A stretch of DNA of 64,000 nucleotides, taken from assembly GCA_963932465.1 (NCBI GenBank), contig OZ010787.1, positions 28,896,087 to 28,960,086 on the forward strand, written 5' to 3'. Made by a program: the position numbers and the translations under genes. Under the pieces are notes generated by a model. The model had not been told where the DNA came from. It saw nothing but the letters and a program-made list of their open reading frames with translations, and did no database searches. The DNA is from Maratus speciosus. Its lineage: Eukaryota; Arthropoda; Arachnida; Araneae; Salticidae. Each line of letters opens with the position of its first letter. Positions within the stretch are counted from its first letter, which is position 1. Positions 20,973 through 32,002 of the stretch are shown here, piece after piece.

Positions 20973-21399
20973 AGAAAACAGCTAGGTATCTACCTGTAGT
21001 TCACACTCCGTCCGCTACATGGCGCATAACCTTGATTGATGTGACCTCACTCTTAATCTTGCGGTTACTTCTACCATTTAAGATAGGACGCTTAATTATA
21101 TCGCTTTGGTTGGCAGCTACGCCATTGTAAACTAAAACCAGTTCACAACCAATAAGAAGCAAGTATGCTTGGATTACACCTTCTTTTTTCGACCATACAA
21201 AATTTCCGGTACCAGTAATAATTTCTGTTCCCAACCTACAAAAACGTACCAGTACGTGTCCCGCATACTACATGTTTAGATGAAACAATGGGAATTTTAC
21301 CATTTTACAACAGTGGTGCCAATGAAGAAATCTGAATTTTAAAAATGTAGCCCACTAGCAACACTGTTTTCATATTGGATAATTTGACATGGTACCGAC

Positions 21400-21986
21400 A
21401 ACATGTCACAGCACCGTTGTTATTGCTTTTTAATTAATAATTATGCCTCTCTAATTCTATCTGTCTTTTTAAAAGTTTTAGATATTTCAATATTTGCCCT
21501 TTTTAGACCTGACGTGCACATTTGTGCACCATTGGTTTCAACTGCGTATGTCACTATTTATTTGAAAACACTCGATTTGACAAGAGGTTGTCATTTGTGT
21601 ACATTCAAGTTTTTCTAGTTTTAGCAAAACTTGGTGCTAGGAGTTTTAATTCATATGATTTCGCGGGAATAAACCAGCAATGGTGACAAATACAACACTC
21701 CGAAAAAGCAATTGCATTTTTATAATTAAAAAATTGTTATTTATTCCTAATAATTTTTAAGCTGGTTTATAAACACTACGGTAAATAATAAATCAATTAA
21801 TTTGAAACTGGTTCATAATACTTATTTATATTAGATGTAATTTGTAAGGTCCATATTTTTGCGCTTCCGACTGCTATTCCTCGTTTTTTTGGAAAGAAGT
21901 CATCTCACTGAAAATTTAGTATTGGACGTTATGTAATCGGTGCAGTTCTATAGAATGTGAATGAGGTTCTTTTTTCTTGTGTGTGT
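21400..21986. other. Spacer, nothing recognised
   Basis: A 71-codon open frame at 21403-21618 has no recognisable motif. The GTGCACATTTGTGCAC palindrome near 21511 is the only notable structure. Confidence 0.45.
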
Positions 21987-22194
21987 TTAACCTTCCGTCT
22001 ACCAGACGGGTCCATTGGACCCGACATGTACATTCAAAATATTTATTCAAACCAGAAATTTCTTCAAAACAAACTAAATGTATAAATCAGACAATAATAA
22101 GTTAAATAAACAAATTAAATAGTTTTAAGTAAAAATTCTGGTGTAGAATGTTTTTATAAAACTTGAGTAAAATTTCCGGTAGTTCTAGGGTTAA
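21987..22194 (+). mobile_element. TTAA MITE, shell D, copy 3
   Basis: 208 bp. TTAACCTTCCGTCTACCAGA at the left, CCGGTAGTTCTAGGGTTAA at the right. GGGTCCATTGGACCC palindrome, core ACCAGAAATTTC / AAAATTCTGGTGT. Confidence 0.95.
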
Positions 22195-22230
22195 ATATGC
22201 ATTTATTTCACAACAGAATGAATGAACAGA

Positions 22231-22438
22231 TTAACCCTAGATCTACCGGGAATTTTATTCAAGTTTTAATAAAACGTTCTACACCAGAATTTTTATTTAA
22301 AACTATTTAACTTATTTATTTACCTTATTTTTGTCTGGTTTATATACTTAGTTTATTTTAAAGAAATTTCTGGTTTGAATGAATATTTTGTATGTACCTG
22401 TCGGGTCCAATGGACCCGTCTGGTAGACGGAGGGTTAA
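22231..22438 (-). mobile_element. TTAA MITE, shell D, copy 4
   Basis: 208 bp, opposite orientation to copy 3 and only 36 bases away. Ends TTAACCCTAGATCTACCGGG and GTCTGGTAGACGGAGGGTTAA. The pair forms a ~450-bp inverted structure. Confidence 0.95.
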
Positions 22439-22439
22439 T

Positions 22440-22893
22440 CAAAGTATTTTCCATCGCTTCCTAATACTTTTTGCCAAATCTAAGGCAATTTTCGAATTCC
22501 ATCTCGAAATAATAACTCATCATTTGAGGCGATCCACGTTTATAGCTAATTTTCGATTTCTCCAATAGAAGTGAACCGGTGAGCAGCTAAATCGCGCTGT
22601 ATCCATCTGAACAACCAGTTGTCAGAAGCAGCGATGCTCGGAGAATACGGCGGGAACGGTAAAACACCCCACTTGAGCGTTTCCAAATACCTTTTTTACC
22701 TTTTTACAGCTTTTGCGAAAAATCGCCTTTCAACGTCTCTCGGTTTCAGTTCATAAGGCACCAAATTTTCTTGCTATTGAATCATTCCCATGGATTTCAA
22801 TCTTTAGGAAATGGCTTGTTTTCTCGCTCCCAATGATTCTGCGGGATCCTCTTGCGTTTGACTCGGATCTTCATCCTCTAAATCTTTGTCTTC

Positions 22894-22940
<47 letters not shown>

Positions 22941-23010
22941 GCTGCCCAAACTGAGGCTTGTCTTCTATGCTGAAATCTGTATTCTTGAAACGTCAAAACC
23001 ATTCATTTCA
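22440..23010 (-). pseudogene. mariner (irritans-type) transposase pseudogene
   Basis: Reading the minus strand from about 23010, the helix-turn-helix part appears as RFKNTDFSIEDKPQFGQP, then a lysine run encoded by a ~44-base T tract, then DEDPSQTQ and LVPYELKPRDVERRFF. Next, without the central catalytic part, comes the C-terminus: PPYSPSIAASDNWLF, FTSIGEIEN and RDGIRKLP. The residues between ERRFF and the PPYSP motif are deleted, removing the first two catalytic aspartates; the third Asp of the SD motif remains. Several stops interrupt it. The order and motifs fit irritans-type mariners well. Dead copy. Confidence 0.8.
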
Positions 23011-23326
23011 TGATTTATCAGCTGCGCAGTACACATAAAACTAAACAAATTTCATCAAAGAAAGTATGGTCGGAAATAAAACGCGAAGGTGCTGATGCAT
23101 TTGGAAATTTGGTCCATGCAAATGTTAAAGCTTCATTCCTGTTGCGAGTTGTCGGGAGAATAACAATACTAATAGTATGCAAATATAAAATGGGGAAGAA
23201 GAAGTACGCATCTTTAATATTTCGCCAGGATTAACACATAAAGCCGCCGATCCGAGTGTGCAACTGTCAATCGCGGAAGGACCATTTTGGAAGATATTAC
23301 ACGTCACTAATAAGGAAAAGGCTGCT

Positions 23327-23566
23327 ATGCATTTTATCTACGAAACTGCAAATTGAAATGGCACAGAGCCTCATCGATTGCATGTAGAGTGGTTTTCCAA
23401 CGGCAGTTGCCTGACCGTAAAAGATTTAAGTGCTTGCACCGACAATTGTGTAAGACGATTTCTCACTTCCCGGTCGTACGCAGGTCGCGCAAAAATGGAC
23501 GGAAAGTTACTTGTGGACGAAGTTGCTCTGGATATGGTGGCTGATCAACCAAGCACATGTCATTAA
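23327..23566 (+). pseudogene. DUF4817-like helix-turn-helix fragment
   Basis: One frame, interrupted by a single stop at the end of FIYETAN, reads on through HRLHVEWFSNGSCLTVKD and ends near VALDMVADQPST. The pattern (LIYGE-N-like start, E-x-F-x-N, closing DMVxDxPST) resembles the DUF4817 domain at the start of many arthropod transposon-associated proteins. Nothing of a downstream catalytic domain is visible. Recognition is by motif memory only. Confidence 0.4.
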
Positions 23567-23963
23567 ATTTGCTTTTTTCACTTAATCGTTCTTTGTTTGT
23601 TTTTGCCTAGTATAACAACATCACTTTCGGACCCCTCTAGCACCTTTGCGTTTTAATTCCGGACATACAATCTCTGATGAAAGTTGTTTGCTTTGATGTG
23701 TACTATTACCTCTTAAAATTTTGCGCATATTTTATGAAACACCCTATATGTATATAAATTTGTTACAAAAGTTGAAATAGAAAATTTACTAAATGATTTC
23801 TTTAAAGTGTTAGATTAAAAAAATATATTTAATATGAACTCTGGCTCTTAACTATCTGACACCGAGCTGGGTAAAATTGATGTTTTAAGAACACAAACGA
23901 ATGTCTATCCTACAGATATTGCCTGAGCTATTGACAGAAATTAAAAAGTAGTCCAAAATTACT
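23567..23963. other. Spacer, nothing recognised
   Basis: AT-rich. GAAACACCCTATATGTAT at 23737 is a common mariner-flank style motif, but no end structure can be shown. Confidence 0.4.
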
Positions 23964-24491
23964 TTAACCCTTTAGTGCGCAGCTTTGTATAGATGCAAAC
24001 AACACTGTTTCGAATTTAATAATTTTTTTTCATTCACATATACCTAATTCACACCAGAAAACTACAATAGCAATATTTTCGTTAATCAAGAAACCGACAT
24101 TCCGTATTTAAAGAAAGCGAAAATAACCATTGAAACTTTCTGGTGAAAAGTCAGAATATCTGAACTACGAAATTTCTAGAACGTATTCTATTATGAGAAT
24201 TAAAAGGTTAAAGGTTAAGTTTTATAAAATAAATAATTATATAAAATAAGGTATTTGGAGACATACTTATTAAAGTATTTACTAATTTGCATTATTTTAG
24301 CGTAAAACAGCCACGCGACAGTAGTTTTTACTTTATTGCAGATGTGCAACAAAAGAAAAGATTGATGTATTATATGAAAAATGTATCTCTGAGTTTTTTT
24401 TTTTCATTATTTTTCCTGTGTTATAAACCTTTCAGAGTATCATATACAATTTTTTCGAAACAAAATTAAAAATCGCGCATTTAAGGGTTAA
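23964..24491 (-). mobile_element. TTAA element F, copy 3
   Basis: 528 bp, inverted. TTAACCCTTTAGTGCGCAGC at the left and ATCGCGCATTTAAGGGTTAA at the right. The conserved CAGCCACGCGACAGTAG block is present. Confidence 0.9.
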
Positions 24492-24520
24492 AGATCCATA
24501 AGGGTTTTGAAAGAAGAAAA

Positions 24521-24698
24521 CCTGGCCCCACTGGTCCGTTTTCTTGAAAACCAGCATTCGTTTAGAAATAAATTCTTGGTAGATTTCTGCAGCAATTCCA
24601 ATTAAAACGCCCTTCCTCTTATGTTTCTACGAAATTTATTAAAAAAAATTTCCTTTAAATAAAAGTGGTGTTCAAAAACGTACCGAGTGGGAGCTCTG
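24521..24698. mobile_element. hAT-like MITE, shell W, copy 1
   Basis: CTGGCCCCACTGGTCCGTT at the left, inverted as CGTACCGAGTGGGAGCTCTG at the right. Core GAAAACCAGCATTCG / AAAAGTGGTGTTC with CGCCCTTCCTCTT inside. About 178 bp. Confidence 0.65.
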
Positions 24699-24896
24699 AG
24701 AATAGCACGGGTAGAACACCATCGGTTGCGAATAAATAAGTTCGTCTTCTGAGGCACAAAGCATTAAATAAAATTATAAAAGCAATTACGAAATGAATTA
24801 AATTTGTCAGCTATTGTTCATTGAATGCAACAGATGCTGAATAAAATTTGACTTAGTTCTAGGAAACTTCAGAAATAGCTGATGCTATCTTAAATT

Positions 24897-25180
24897 CAGA
24901 AGGATAATAGGAAAGAATTAGCAAGCAGCCGTATGAGTTGGAGCTCTGAATGGAGAAAGGTTATTTTTGCTGATGAGAAAAAGTTTAATCTGGATTGTCC
25001 AGATGGCATGTACATCTATTGGAATGATAATAATAAAGAACACTTCATGTTTTCCACTAGACGACAAGGAGGGGGTTCTATAACGATATGAGTCTCAATA
25101 GTATGGAAGAAGAAAAGAAATATTGAATTCATACATGGTAAAATGAACATTGCTGATTACATGAACATGAAGCAGTATTC
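24897..25180 (+). pseudogene. Tc1/Tc3-like transposase fragment
   Basis: The frame from about 24912 reads RMSWSSEWRKVIFADEKKFN, then CPDGMYIYWND, RRQGGGSI, a stop, and then IEFIHGKMNIADYMN. WxxVIFxDEKKFN with the DPDG-W-D spacing and the GGGS(V)M(V)W-like step are hallmarks of Tc1-family DDE transposases; the DEKKFN aspartate is one of the catalytic triad. Only the middle ~90 codons survive. No ends or helix-turn-helix part is found. Confidence 0.75.
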
Positions 25181-25453
25181 CGGATTTAATTGGGCAAAAC
25201 TTTCTGTTTTAAAAAACCTATGATTAAAGATTAAAAATTGTGTAATTGACGCTCGTCCCGAAGGGGTTAAGCATGAAACTCTATTGATATGGAATATATT
25301 CAAGATTTATATGAAAGCTTGCCACGTATCATGGAAGCTTGCTATAAAACTAAAGGCGGGTGGACCAAATATTAAAGATTTATTGTTTGATCAATTAATA
25401 CAGGGGACTTTAAGCTAATATGGTGCCATAATTATTTAGAAATTACGTATCCT

Positions 25454-25713
25454 TTAACCCTCTCGAGGGTGGCATCCTTAAAAAAGGACACCTAATTTTA
25501 ATTCCAAAATTGACAATCGGCACCAAGAATATTTATTTAAAATTTTCCTTTTATAATGTACGTGAAAATAAGCAAACGAACAATATAACACGAATTATAT
25601 TTATAAACGAATTTATTAAAAAATATCAATTAATATTTTTTAATAAATTCTGGTGTCAGTCCATTATTTCATCAGTTTATAAACAGAATTACTCCACGCC
25701 GGAAAGGATTTAA
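25454..25713 (+). mobile_element. TTAA MITE, shell B, copy 3
   Basis: Starts TTAACCCTCTCGAGGGTGGC and ends CACGCCGGAAAGGATTTAA. The core is CGGCACCAAGAATATTT / AATTCTGGTGTCAGTCC. At 260 bp it is about 45 bases longer than other B copies because of an AT-rich expansion inside the core. Confidence 0.8.
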
Positions 25714-26756
25714 CACATACAGACATTTTATAAGTCTATTTTTTTTTTTAGCATGCGAGATTTGAAAGTTCATTTTACATATTATAGGGTACAATATTTT
25801 ATATTCCATATATCTTTATTAAAGATAACAATATTTTTTGTATTTGATTATAATTTGCCAAAAGGGCCATAATTATTTCGCTCACTCTAAACAAAGGAAG
25901 CAAACTGCACAGAAAAACAACAATAATATATACAAAAATAAAATTATTACCTATCTATAAATACATAAAAAAACAAGCATAAACGTTTATTGTGTTTGTT
26001 TACATAGTTGTTTATATCATTTGGAAACAAATATTATTAATGAAGCCCGAACTGCGTCGTATAAAAAACTCGGCAAGCTCCCTATATTGAAAAAGTATCA
26101 TTTATTGTAAGCGTATGCCTTTATATTCCGAAATTTTGTACACTCGCACAAACTGAGTGAAAGTCGAAATTATAAATTGAAAAATATATTTTTTAAATCT
26201 TAAACAAATTCCACTCACAATGCCAATTTCTGTTTTGTGGAAAGTAAATTCTCTAAATTATCATGTTTTTTTTTTTTTTTTTTTTTTTTTTCTTTTCTTT
26301 TCTTTTCTTTTTTGGAATTGCGGATACGCATACAAATTCTAGAATACAAAGAAAGTATATAGTTGCGTTGCACTCAATTTTTATTCTTTCTTTTCTAGGT
26401 GACGGGATTTATGAAATATCTATCGTATCTGAAGGAAATATATTAAATTTATGAAAATATTTTGTGATCTTGATCATTTCGTTTTTGGTCTCAAGCAGAA
26501 TAAAGATTACATTGTGGGTAAATTTTACAGCGCGGATCATAAATTATTCAGTAAAACTTTTGTCTTCATAACTTCTGTTCTTTTGCCTTTATATTTACAA
26601 ACTTTATACGAAAATAAAATTCAATACACTATAATTATTTAAAAATATAAAAACGAATAGAATAATAATCTTTTGTTTTGTTATTTGGTGTTAGAAAATA
26701 ATTTGTTTATTCATTTTTTTTTCACCCTATTTTTACATCAATTGAACCACACTGGT
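25714..26756. other. Spacer with a T tract
   Basis: About 1 kb without recognisable element. A ~27-base T run with CTTTT repeats lies at 26265-26310. The open frames here are short and featureless. Confidence 0.5.
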
Positions 26757-27079
26757 TTAACCCATTCACCCTCTCGCTACGCAACCCGAGAGTTTCTGGG
26801 GCAAAGTAAAAGTAGCAAAATTTGCGCAACACGAGATTTCATCGGGATGCATTTTTTCCGTCTAATTAACCCTCCTTGATCATTCACACCAGTTACTTTT
26901 TATTGTAAATTTTGCCTTATCTAATCGGAGCATTTCCCGATTAAATCAGGCGAAAATTTTTGTTTTGAAAAACCGGTGACAAAAGAATAAAAATTCTTAA
27001 AAGACGCTCTTCGCGAAGGAATTAAATACGCAATTTTTGAAGCTATTTTGATAAAACAATTACGCAGCGAGAGAGTTAA
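26757..27079 (-). mobile_element. TTAA MITE, shell G, copy 0 (long form)
   Basis: 323 bp from TTAACCCATTCACCCTCTCG to ACGCAGCGAGAGAGTTAA. Core CACACCAGTTACTTTTTA / AAAACCGGTGACAAAAG with GATTAAATCAGGCGAAAA. It is about 85 bases longer than G1; the extra sequence lies in the outer arms. Confidence 0.7.
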
Positions 27080-27718
27080 AGACTGACGTTGCGTTTTCGC
27101 AACATTATATTTGTGATTGTTTTAATTTTTTTTTATACCTGTAAAACAGAAAAGTAAAATTTGATTTATTTAATTAACACATTTCAGTGATTCTTAAAAT
27201 AAAAGTTAATGTTTAACATAAAGTGGTGTGAACTCAATAAAATTCCTATAAAAAATGCTGGTTCTTAATTTGAAGTATTTTAATAAGAGACATTTCAAAT
27301 TTTTTTTAAATAACCGTTGTGTATGATGTAAGGTAATTAATGTAGTACGTAATATAAGAGAGTATTATGTATAATATGTGATATTATTTAAAAAAACTTC
27401 ACCAAAATTTCTATTTTTTTTTTTTTTTTACTTTATTTAATAACATATTTTATATGATTAAATAAAGGAAAGATTACAATGTTCAACAATAACATTGCTT
27501 TTGAAGTGAAAGCGCGCAATTCTGTATGAATTTGACACACTGAGCAATAAAAACACTATTAAAAAACCTTCATTGGCAATTGTTATGGATATAAAGTTAT
27601 ATAATAGTTATTTTTTGAAAAAATCTGAATTTTGCGTATATGTATTTTTTAAGTAATATTTAAAAAAATATATGAAAAGTAACGTATAAGATTTTACAGA
27701 AATCGATTTTTAAAAACT
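27080..27718. other. Spacer with two core-like relics
   Basis: CTTCACCAAAATTTCTATT with TTTATTTAATAAC / GATTAAATAAAGG (about 27398-27475), and AAAGTGGTGTGAACTC near 27221, look like isolated pieces of the shared MITE core. No shell can be assigned. Confidence 0.4.
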
Positions 27719-27935
27719 TTAACGCTTTCAGGGGAAAGGTACTTCTATTCGTAAAATGCTGAAATGAGGGACTGACACCAGAATTTACAGAAAAATTTAT
27801 TTCAAAATAAGCAAAAGCTTTCTTCACGTACTTAATAAAAGCGAAATTTTCATTCCAATATTCTGCTACCAATGTGGCATTTCGAAATTAAAATTAGGTG
27901 GTCCAAAAATGAGCCACCGCCGTTGAAAGGGTTAA
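27719..27935 (-). mobile_element. TTAA MITE, shell A, copy 11
   Basis: 217 bp. TTAACGCTTTCAGGGGAAAG at the left, CGCCGTTGAAAGGGTTAA at the right. Core GACACCAGAATTTAC / ATATTCTGCTACCAA. Confidence 0.85.
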
Positions 27936-28148
27936 ATATGTGCTCATTCTATCAAGTTACTTTTAAGTTTTGTTTAAAAAATTACCAGCATTGCAATTTG
28001 TTTTAAATAATATTAAAAGAACATTTAACATTAGTAGTTCCAAATGATAAATCTGTATATATCCATATTAATCCATCAAAGGATTTCCTGTTTGGTATCG
28101 AAAAATAAAAATTGTTGAAAAATCCAAATATGATGTTAAAATTAGATC

Positions 28149-28216
28149 TTAACCCTTATCGGACGTTAGCATGTCATGCATGATTCGCCGCTAGGTTATT
28201 TGTATCCAGTCACGTC
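28149..28216 (+). mobile_element. Orphan left end of a TTAA element
   Basis: TTAACCCTTATCGGACGTTA with the palindrome GCATGTCATGCATG. It is cut off by a J element; no right end is found. Confidence 0.4.
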
Positions 28217-29299
28217 CATGGAACAATTAATAAAGGGAACTGACATATTCTTAAGATAGTGAAGCTTCAACTGTGACCGCTTCTGCAGGGGTTAGTTACC
28301 GCAATGGAGTGATGAATAAAGAGGAGGAGACATATACTGTACTGTCTACCATTTGCAAGTGAAGTAACTGAGGAGGTTGTAACAAGATGACGGCTGCTTT
28401 GTTTTAAATCGGATGTACAGTTTCTGGATACTGCCAAGGCAAACTTCCCACCAGTAAAATTGCTTAGAAAATTTTGTCTTATTTAATTGTCTTATTCATG
28501 AACATATTTTTTCACAAATATGGTTAAAAATTTCTATTTGCTTTTACTGGTTTCAGTTTGCTTGGTAAAACAGTCTGTTTAACCGGTTGTCACAATATGG
28601 CGGAAACGCAGGGGCTGTCAACCTCAAAAGTAAATTTACACCAGTAAAAAAGAAAATCTGATTTTCCCATTATTTGTGATTGAATTTTTGCGTTAACAGG
28701 GCCTTTAAATATATAGAAAATTTCTATATAAATTTACTGGTGGAAGTTTCCAACGGGGATAATCAGTCCTTGCAAAAGCGGTTACAGTTGAAACTTCACT
28801 ATTTCAAGGATATGTCAGTTCCTTTTCATTAATAGCTCCATGATTACCGCAGGTGGAAATTTTCACCTGTAAAATTATTTAGAAATTTCCTTCTTATTTA
28901 AACGCCTTATTAATGCAAATTTTATGTCATAAATAATAGCAAAAACAGATTTTCATTTTTTTCTGGTGGAAGTTTTCTTTGGCGGCAGTCAGGCCCTTCT
29001 TTCCGCCATATTATGAAAACCACTCAAACAAACTGACAGTTTTAACTGGCAAACTGATACCAGTAAAAACAAATAGAAATTTTTTGCACATTTGTGAGAA
29101 AATATTTCCACAAATAAGACGCTTAAATAAGACGAAATTTTCTATTCAATTTTACCGGTGTGATGTTTGCCCCAGCGGTAATCAGAAACTGTAGATCCGA
29201 TATTAAAAAAGCAGCAGCCATCTTCTCATGACACAACCTTCTCAATTACTGCATTCGCAACTGGTAGACAGTATGCTATATGCCTCCTCATCTTTATTC
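28217..29299 (+). mobile_element. J element, copy 4, split by another J
   Basis: The left 87 bases (CATGGAACAATTAATAAAGG to GTTAGTTACCGCA) are separated from the rest (ATTACCGCAGGTGG to the TTTATTCC end) by a complete inverted J. Both cores of this copy lie to the right of the insertion. Confidence 0.85.
28304..28843 (-). mobile_element. J element, copy 5, nested in J4
   Basis: 540 bp with the perfect 8-bp duplication TTACCGCA on both sides (28296-28303 and 28844-28851). Same length and orientation as J3. Confidence 0.9.
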
Positions 29300-29440
29300 C
29301 ATGGAACTCTTAATAAAAAGAAACTGAAATATCCTTATAATTTTGTATCAATACGGCTTTTAAATAAAAGGAAATTTTCTATAAAAATTTACTAGCGGGT
29401 GTTTGCCCCGTTGGTAATCAGGCCCTGCGCCCAATACGGC
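29300..29440 (+). mobile_element. J element, copy 6, internally deleted
   Basis: Starts CATGGAACTCTTAATAAAAAG directly at the end of J4. It jumps to the AAATTTACTAGCGGGTG part and stops near the J spacer. Confidence 0.55.
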
Positions 29441-29449
29441 TTTAATTTT

Positions 29450-29976
29450 TTAACTCTTTAGTGCGCAGCTTTGCATATATGCCAACAATACACTTTTGAA
29501 TTTAATAGATTTTTTTTTTATTCGCATATACCTAATTCACACCCGAAAATTGAAATAGCAATATTTGCTTTAATTAAAAAACAGACATTCATTTTTAAGT
29601 AAAGCGAAATTAACCATTGAAACTTTCTGGTGTAAAATCAGATTCTCTGAACTACGCAATTTCTAGAACGTATTCTATCAAGGGAATTAAAGGGTTAAAA
29701 TTTAAATTTTATAAAATAAATAATTATGTAAAATAAGATATTGGGAGACATACTTATTAAAGTATTTACTAATTTGCATTATTTTAGCGTAAAACAGCCA
29801 CACGACAGTACTTTTTACTTCTATTGCAGATGTGCAACAGAAGATAAGGTTGACCTATTATATGAAAAATGTATCACAGATTTTTTTTTCATTACTTTTC
29901 CTGTGTAAAAAATCGTTCAGAGAATCACATATAATTTTTTCGAAACAAATTGAAAAATCGCGCATTTAAGGGTTAA
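29450..29976 (-). mobile_element. TTAA element F, copy 4
   Basis: 527 bp, inverted. TTAACTCTTTAGTGCGCAGC at the left, CGCGCATTTAAGGGTTAA at the right. CAGCCACACGACAGTA block present. Confidence 0.9.
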
Positions 29977-30054
29977 ACATAACTTAAAAAGTACTTGATG
30001 GAAAGAGCTGAAATTTTAGATTCGCATATTCGAATCTTTTAGAAAATATTCCTG

Positions 30055-30258
30055 TTAACCCGTTCGGGACCATGGGTGCATATATACACCCTCAAAAAGA
30101 GCATAGAGACTTTTTTTCGCACCAGTGAAAGAGAAAAGTGATTTTTGCTTTCTTTAATTAGAGTATTTTTCTGATTATTTAAGTAGAAATACCTTTTTTT
30201 TTAAGTGATGCCAACCGAATAAAATTTGTGTAAAAGGCGCCGTTCCCGAAGGGGTTAA
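30055..30258 (+). mobile_element. TTAA MITE, shell H
   Basis: 204 bp. TTAACCCGTTCGGGACCATG at the left and GGCGCCGTTCCCGAAGGGG TTAA at the right. The left arm contains GGGTGCATATATACACCC. Core GCACCAGTGAAAGAG / TTAAGTGATGCCAACC. Confidence 0.85.
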
Positions 30259-30799
30259 AAAATATAGATTACGTTTTACATATTTTTTAAATAATTTAAA
30301 AAAGCATATATTTCATAAAATGTATTCCGCATCTGTCCGCAAAAACATTTCCGCATCTGTATTGTTACACCGAGAGCTAACATTAAAATTTTAATGGTTA
30401 ATTAATATTCTGTGACTCCAAATTAGTATAAAAATACTTATTTGAAAGACAAAAAATGTTTCATTTTTTTAGATTATTTTTTTATCCGTATTTTGGCACT
30501 TGCGGAGAAGATATAGGAACAGTTTTAAAGAAATTATCGGTAAGTTGACACCCATACAAGAGTTATTGATACAGATTTATTAAAATTATCGATAAGATGG
30601 AAAATTAAGAAATGTTTTGTAATAATTGAATTCCATTCAATTATTTTCAAATTTACGTATTCTGTAAATGGTTTTATTTTTCAGAAATATTGAGATACAA
30701 ATGAAAAACTTTTCGGATGTGCCAATCCCAAAAGAAGTTAATACTTCAAAATTCGCTTTCACAGTGCTAAAATTAAATGCAGTCTATGCTCATCAAGAG
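30259..30799. other. Spacer, nothing recognised
   Basis: AT-rich sequence with no convincing ORF or inverted repeat. Confidence 0.5.
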
Positions 30800-31440
30800 G
30801 ATTAAAAAATATAAAATTCTGTGCATTAGGTCCTGAGATATGACTATCGATAAAATCGTGTAAATCGTGAAAAATCCACCATAACAGTGCCATCTATTGG
30901 GCGATTGACTCAAAAAACCTAATCAGCAACAACTTGTGTCAACGTCTAACTGAATCTGAAGTTAGATGAAAATTCGTGTATTAATTCTTGGGATAGAGCT
31001 ATTGCAGAAATCGTGAAAATGCATCATAGCAGCACCATCTGTCGGGAGATTTACACCAAAACATAAATAGTATCAGTATTTATCAATGTATACCTGAATC
31101 TTAAGTTTGATGAAATTTCGTGCATTAGTTCTTGGAAATAGTAAGAAATTCAGCACATCAGCACCACCTGTTGAGCGATTTACACCAAAACATATCAAGG
31201 ACTAACTGAATCTGAAGTTTTATGAAAATACGTGCATTAGATCTTGATATATAGCTATTGCGGAAATAGTAAATAATAGAGCATACCTGTTGGGCGATAT
31301 ACACCCAAAACTAATCAGTACCAGGTTGTATCAAGATCTAACTGAATCTAAGGTTCTGTGAAATTCCGTGCATTAGTTCTTGAAATAGAGCTTCTACAAA
31401 CTTTTTGTCACATACAGATACTCACAGATTCACAGACCGA
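30800..31440 (+). repeat. Tandem array, about five units of 110-150 bp
   Basis: GTGCATTAG-TCTTG-type starts recur near 30823, 30973, 31118, 31230 and 31367. Each is followed by AGAGCTATTGCGGAAAT, a CACCATCTGTTGGGCGAT block, TTACACCAAAAC and CTAACTGAATCTGAAGTT. Units differ by indels. It ends in CACAGATTCACAGACCGATT, a CAGA-rich tail that I associate with the ends of arthropod satellite-like or retroelement tail arrays. Confidence 0.75.
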
Positions 31441-32002
31441 TTCACAGACAGGCATTTTCTAAAAACCACCAAGTCGTGTTGAGGACCTTCAAAAACGTAT
31501 AAATCCATCGAAAACCAGAAGTCGAAAATTTTCAAGAATCCAATACTTTTTCCTTGTAAAGATGGAAGAAAGTAACAAAGAAAATCTAAGTTACAAATTT
31601 GCTTAATCCATGTGTACTTGTGGGGCGCGTCTGATTTTTTTCATTAAAATTAGATTTTTACGCATATATTTTAATAGATCACCATCTATTTTCAAAACGT
31701 CATTTTCAAATCTAACGAAAATAAATTTATGTTCGACGGGGTAAAATGTATACCATAACCGAAATGTAAAATCCATTTTCAGGGCTGGTCTGCTTATCGA
31801 AAACCATTCTTAAAAAATAATAAGAAGTTCTGTAAAAACATACCCTTACGGTTACTTCTGTTGCAAATTTACCAAAAATTTATCCCGAAATATTTCTTCT
31901 GAAATACTGGTATTAAAAAACAAACCATCGTTTGCACTGCCTTTTATGTAAATGCTGTTTGATGCGAAATTGGTACGAAGCTGTACGTCTTCCCCTTTCT
32001 CC
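31441..32002. other. Spacer, a short GC-richer patch
   Basis: A minus-strand open stretch (31852-32040) is slightly less AT-rich than its surroundings, but it runs into MITE B1 and lacks convincing splice context. Not called a gene. Confidence 0.4.

Larger units (their letters stand above)
19627..21399. mobile_element. Element GG with ~110-bp terminal inverted repeats
   Basis: The left end GTCGGTACCATGTCAAACTA recurs inverted at the right as TTTGACATGGTACCGAC. The homology continues through CCAATATGAAAA and the EE-type AGTGGGCT-TTTTAAAATTCAG for about 110 bases. The interior holds MITE X, a short retroposon, a J element and a block also found near 39172. No transposase is visible. The ends suggest a hAT-like carrier. 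Confidence 0.6.

Noticed and set aside
22713..22973. Plus-strand ORF with a poly-phenylalanine run
   Set aside because: It is the antisense of the mariner pseudogene; the run comes from a T tract.
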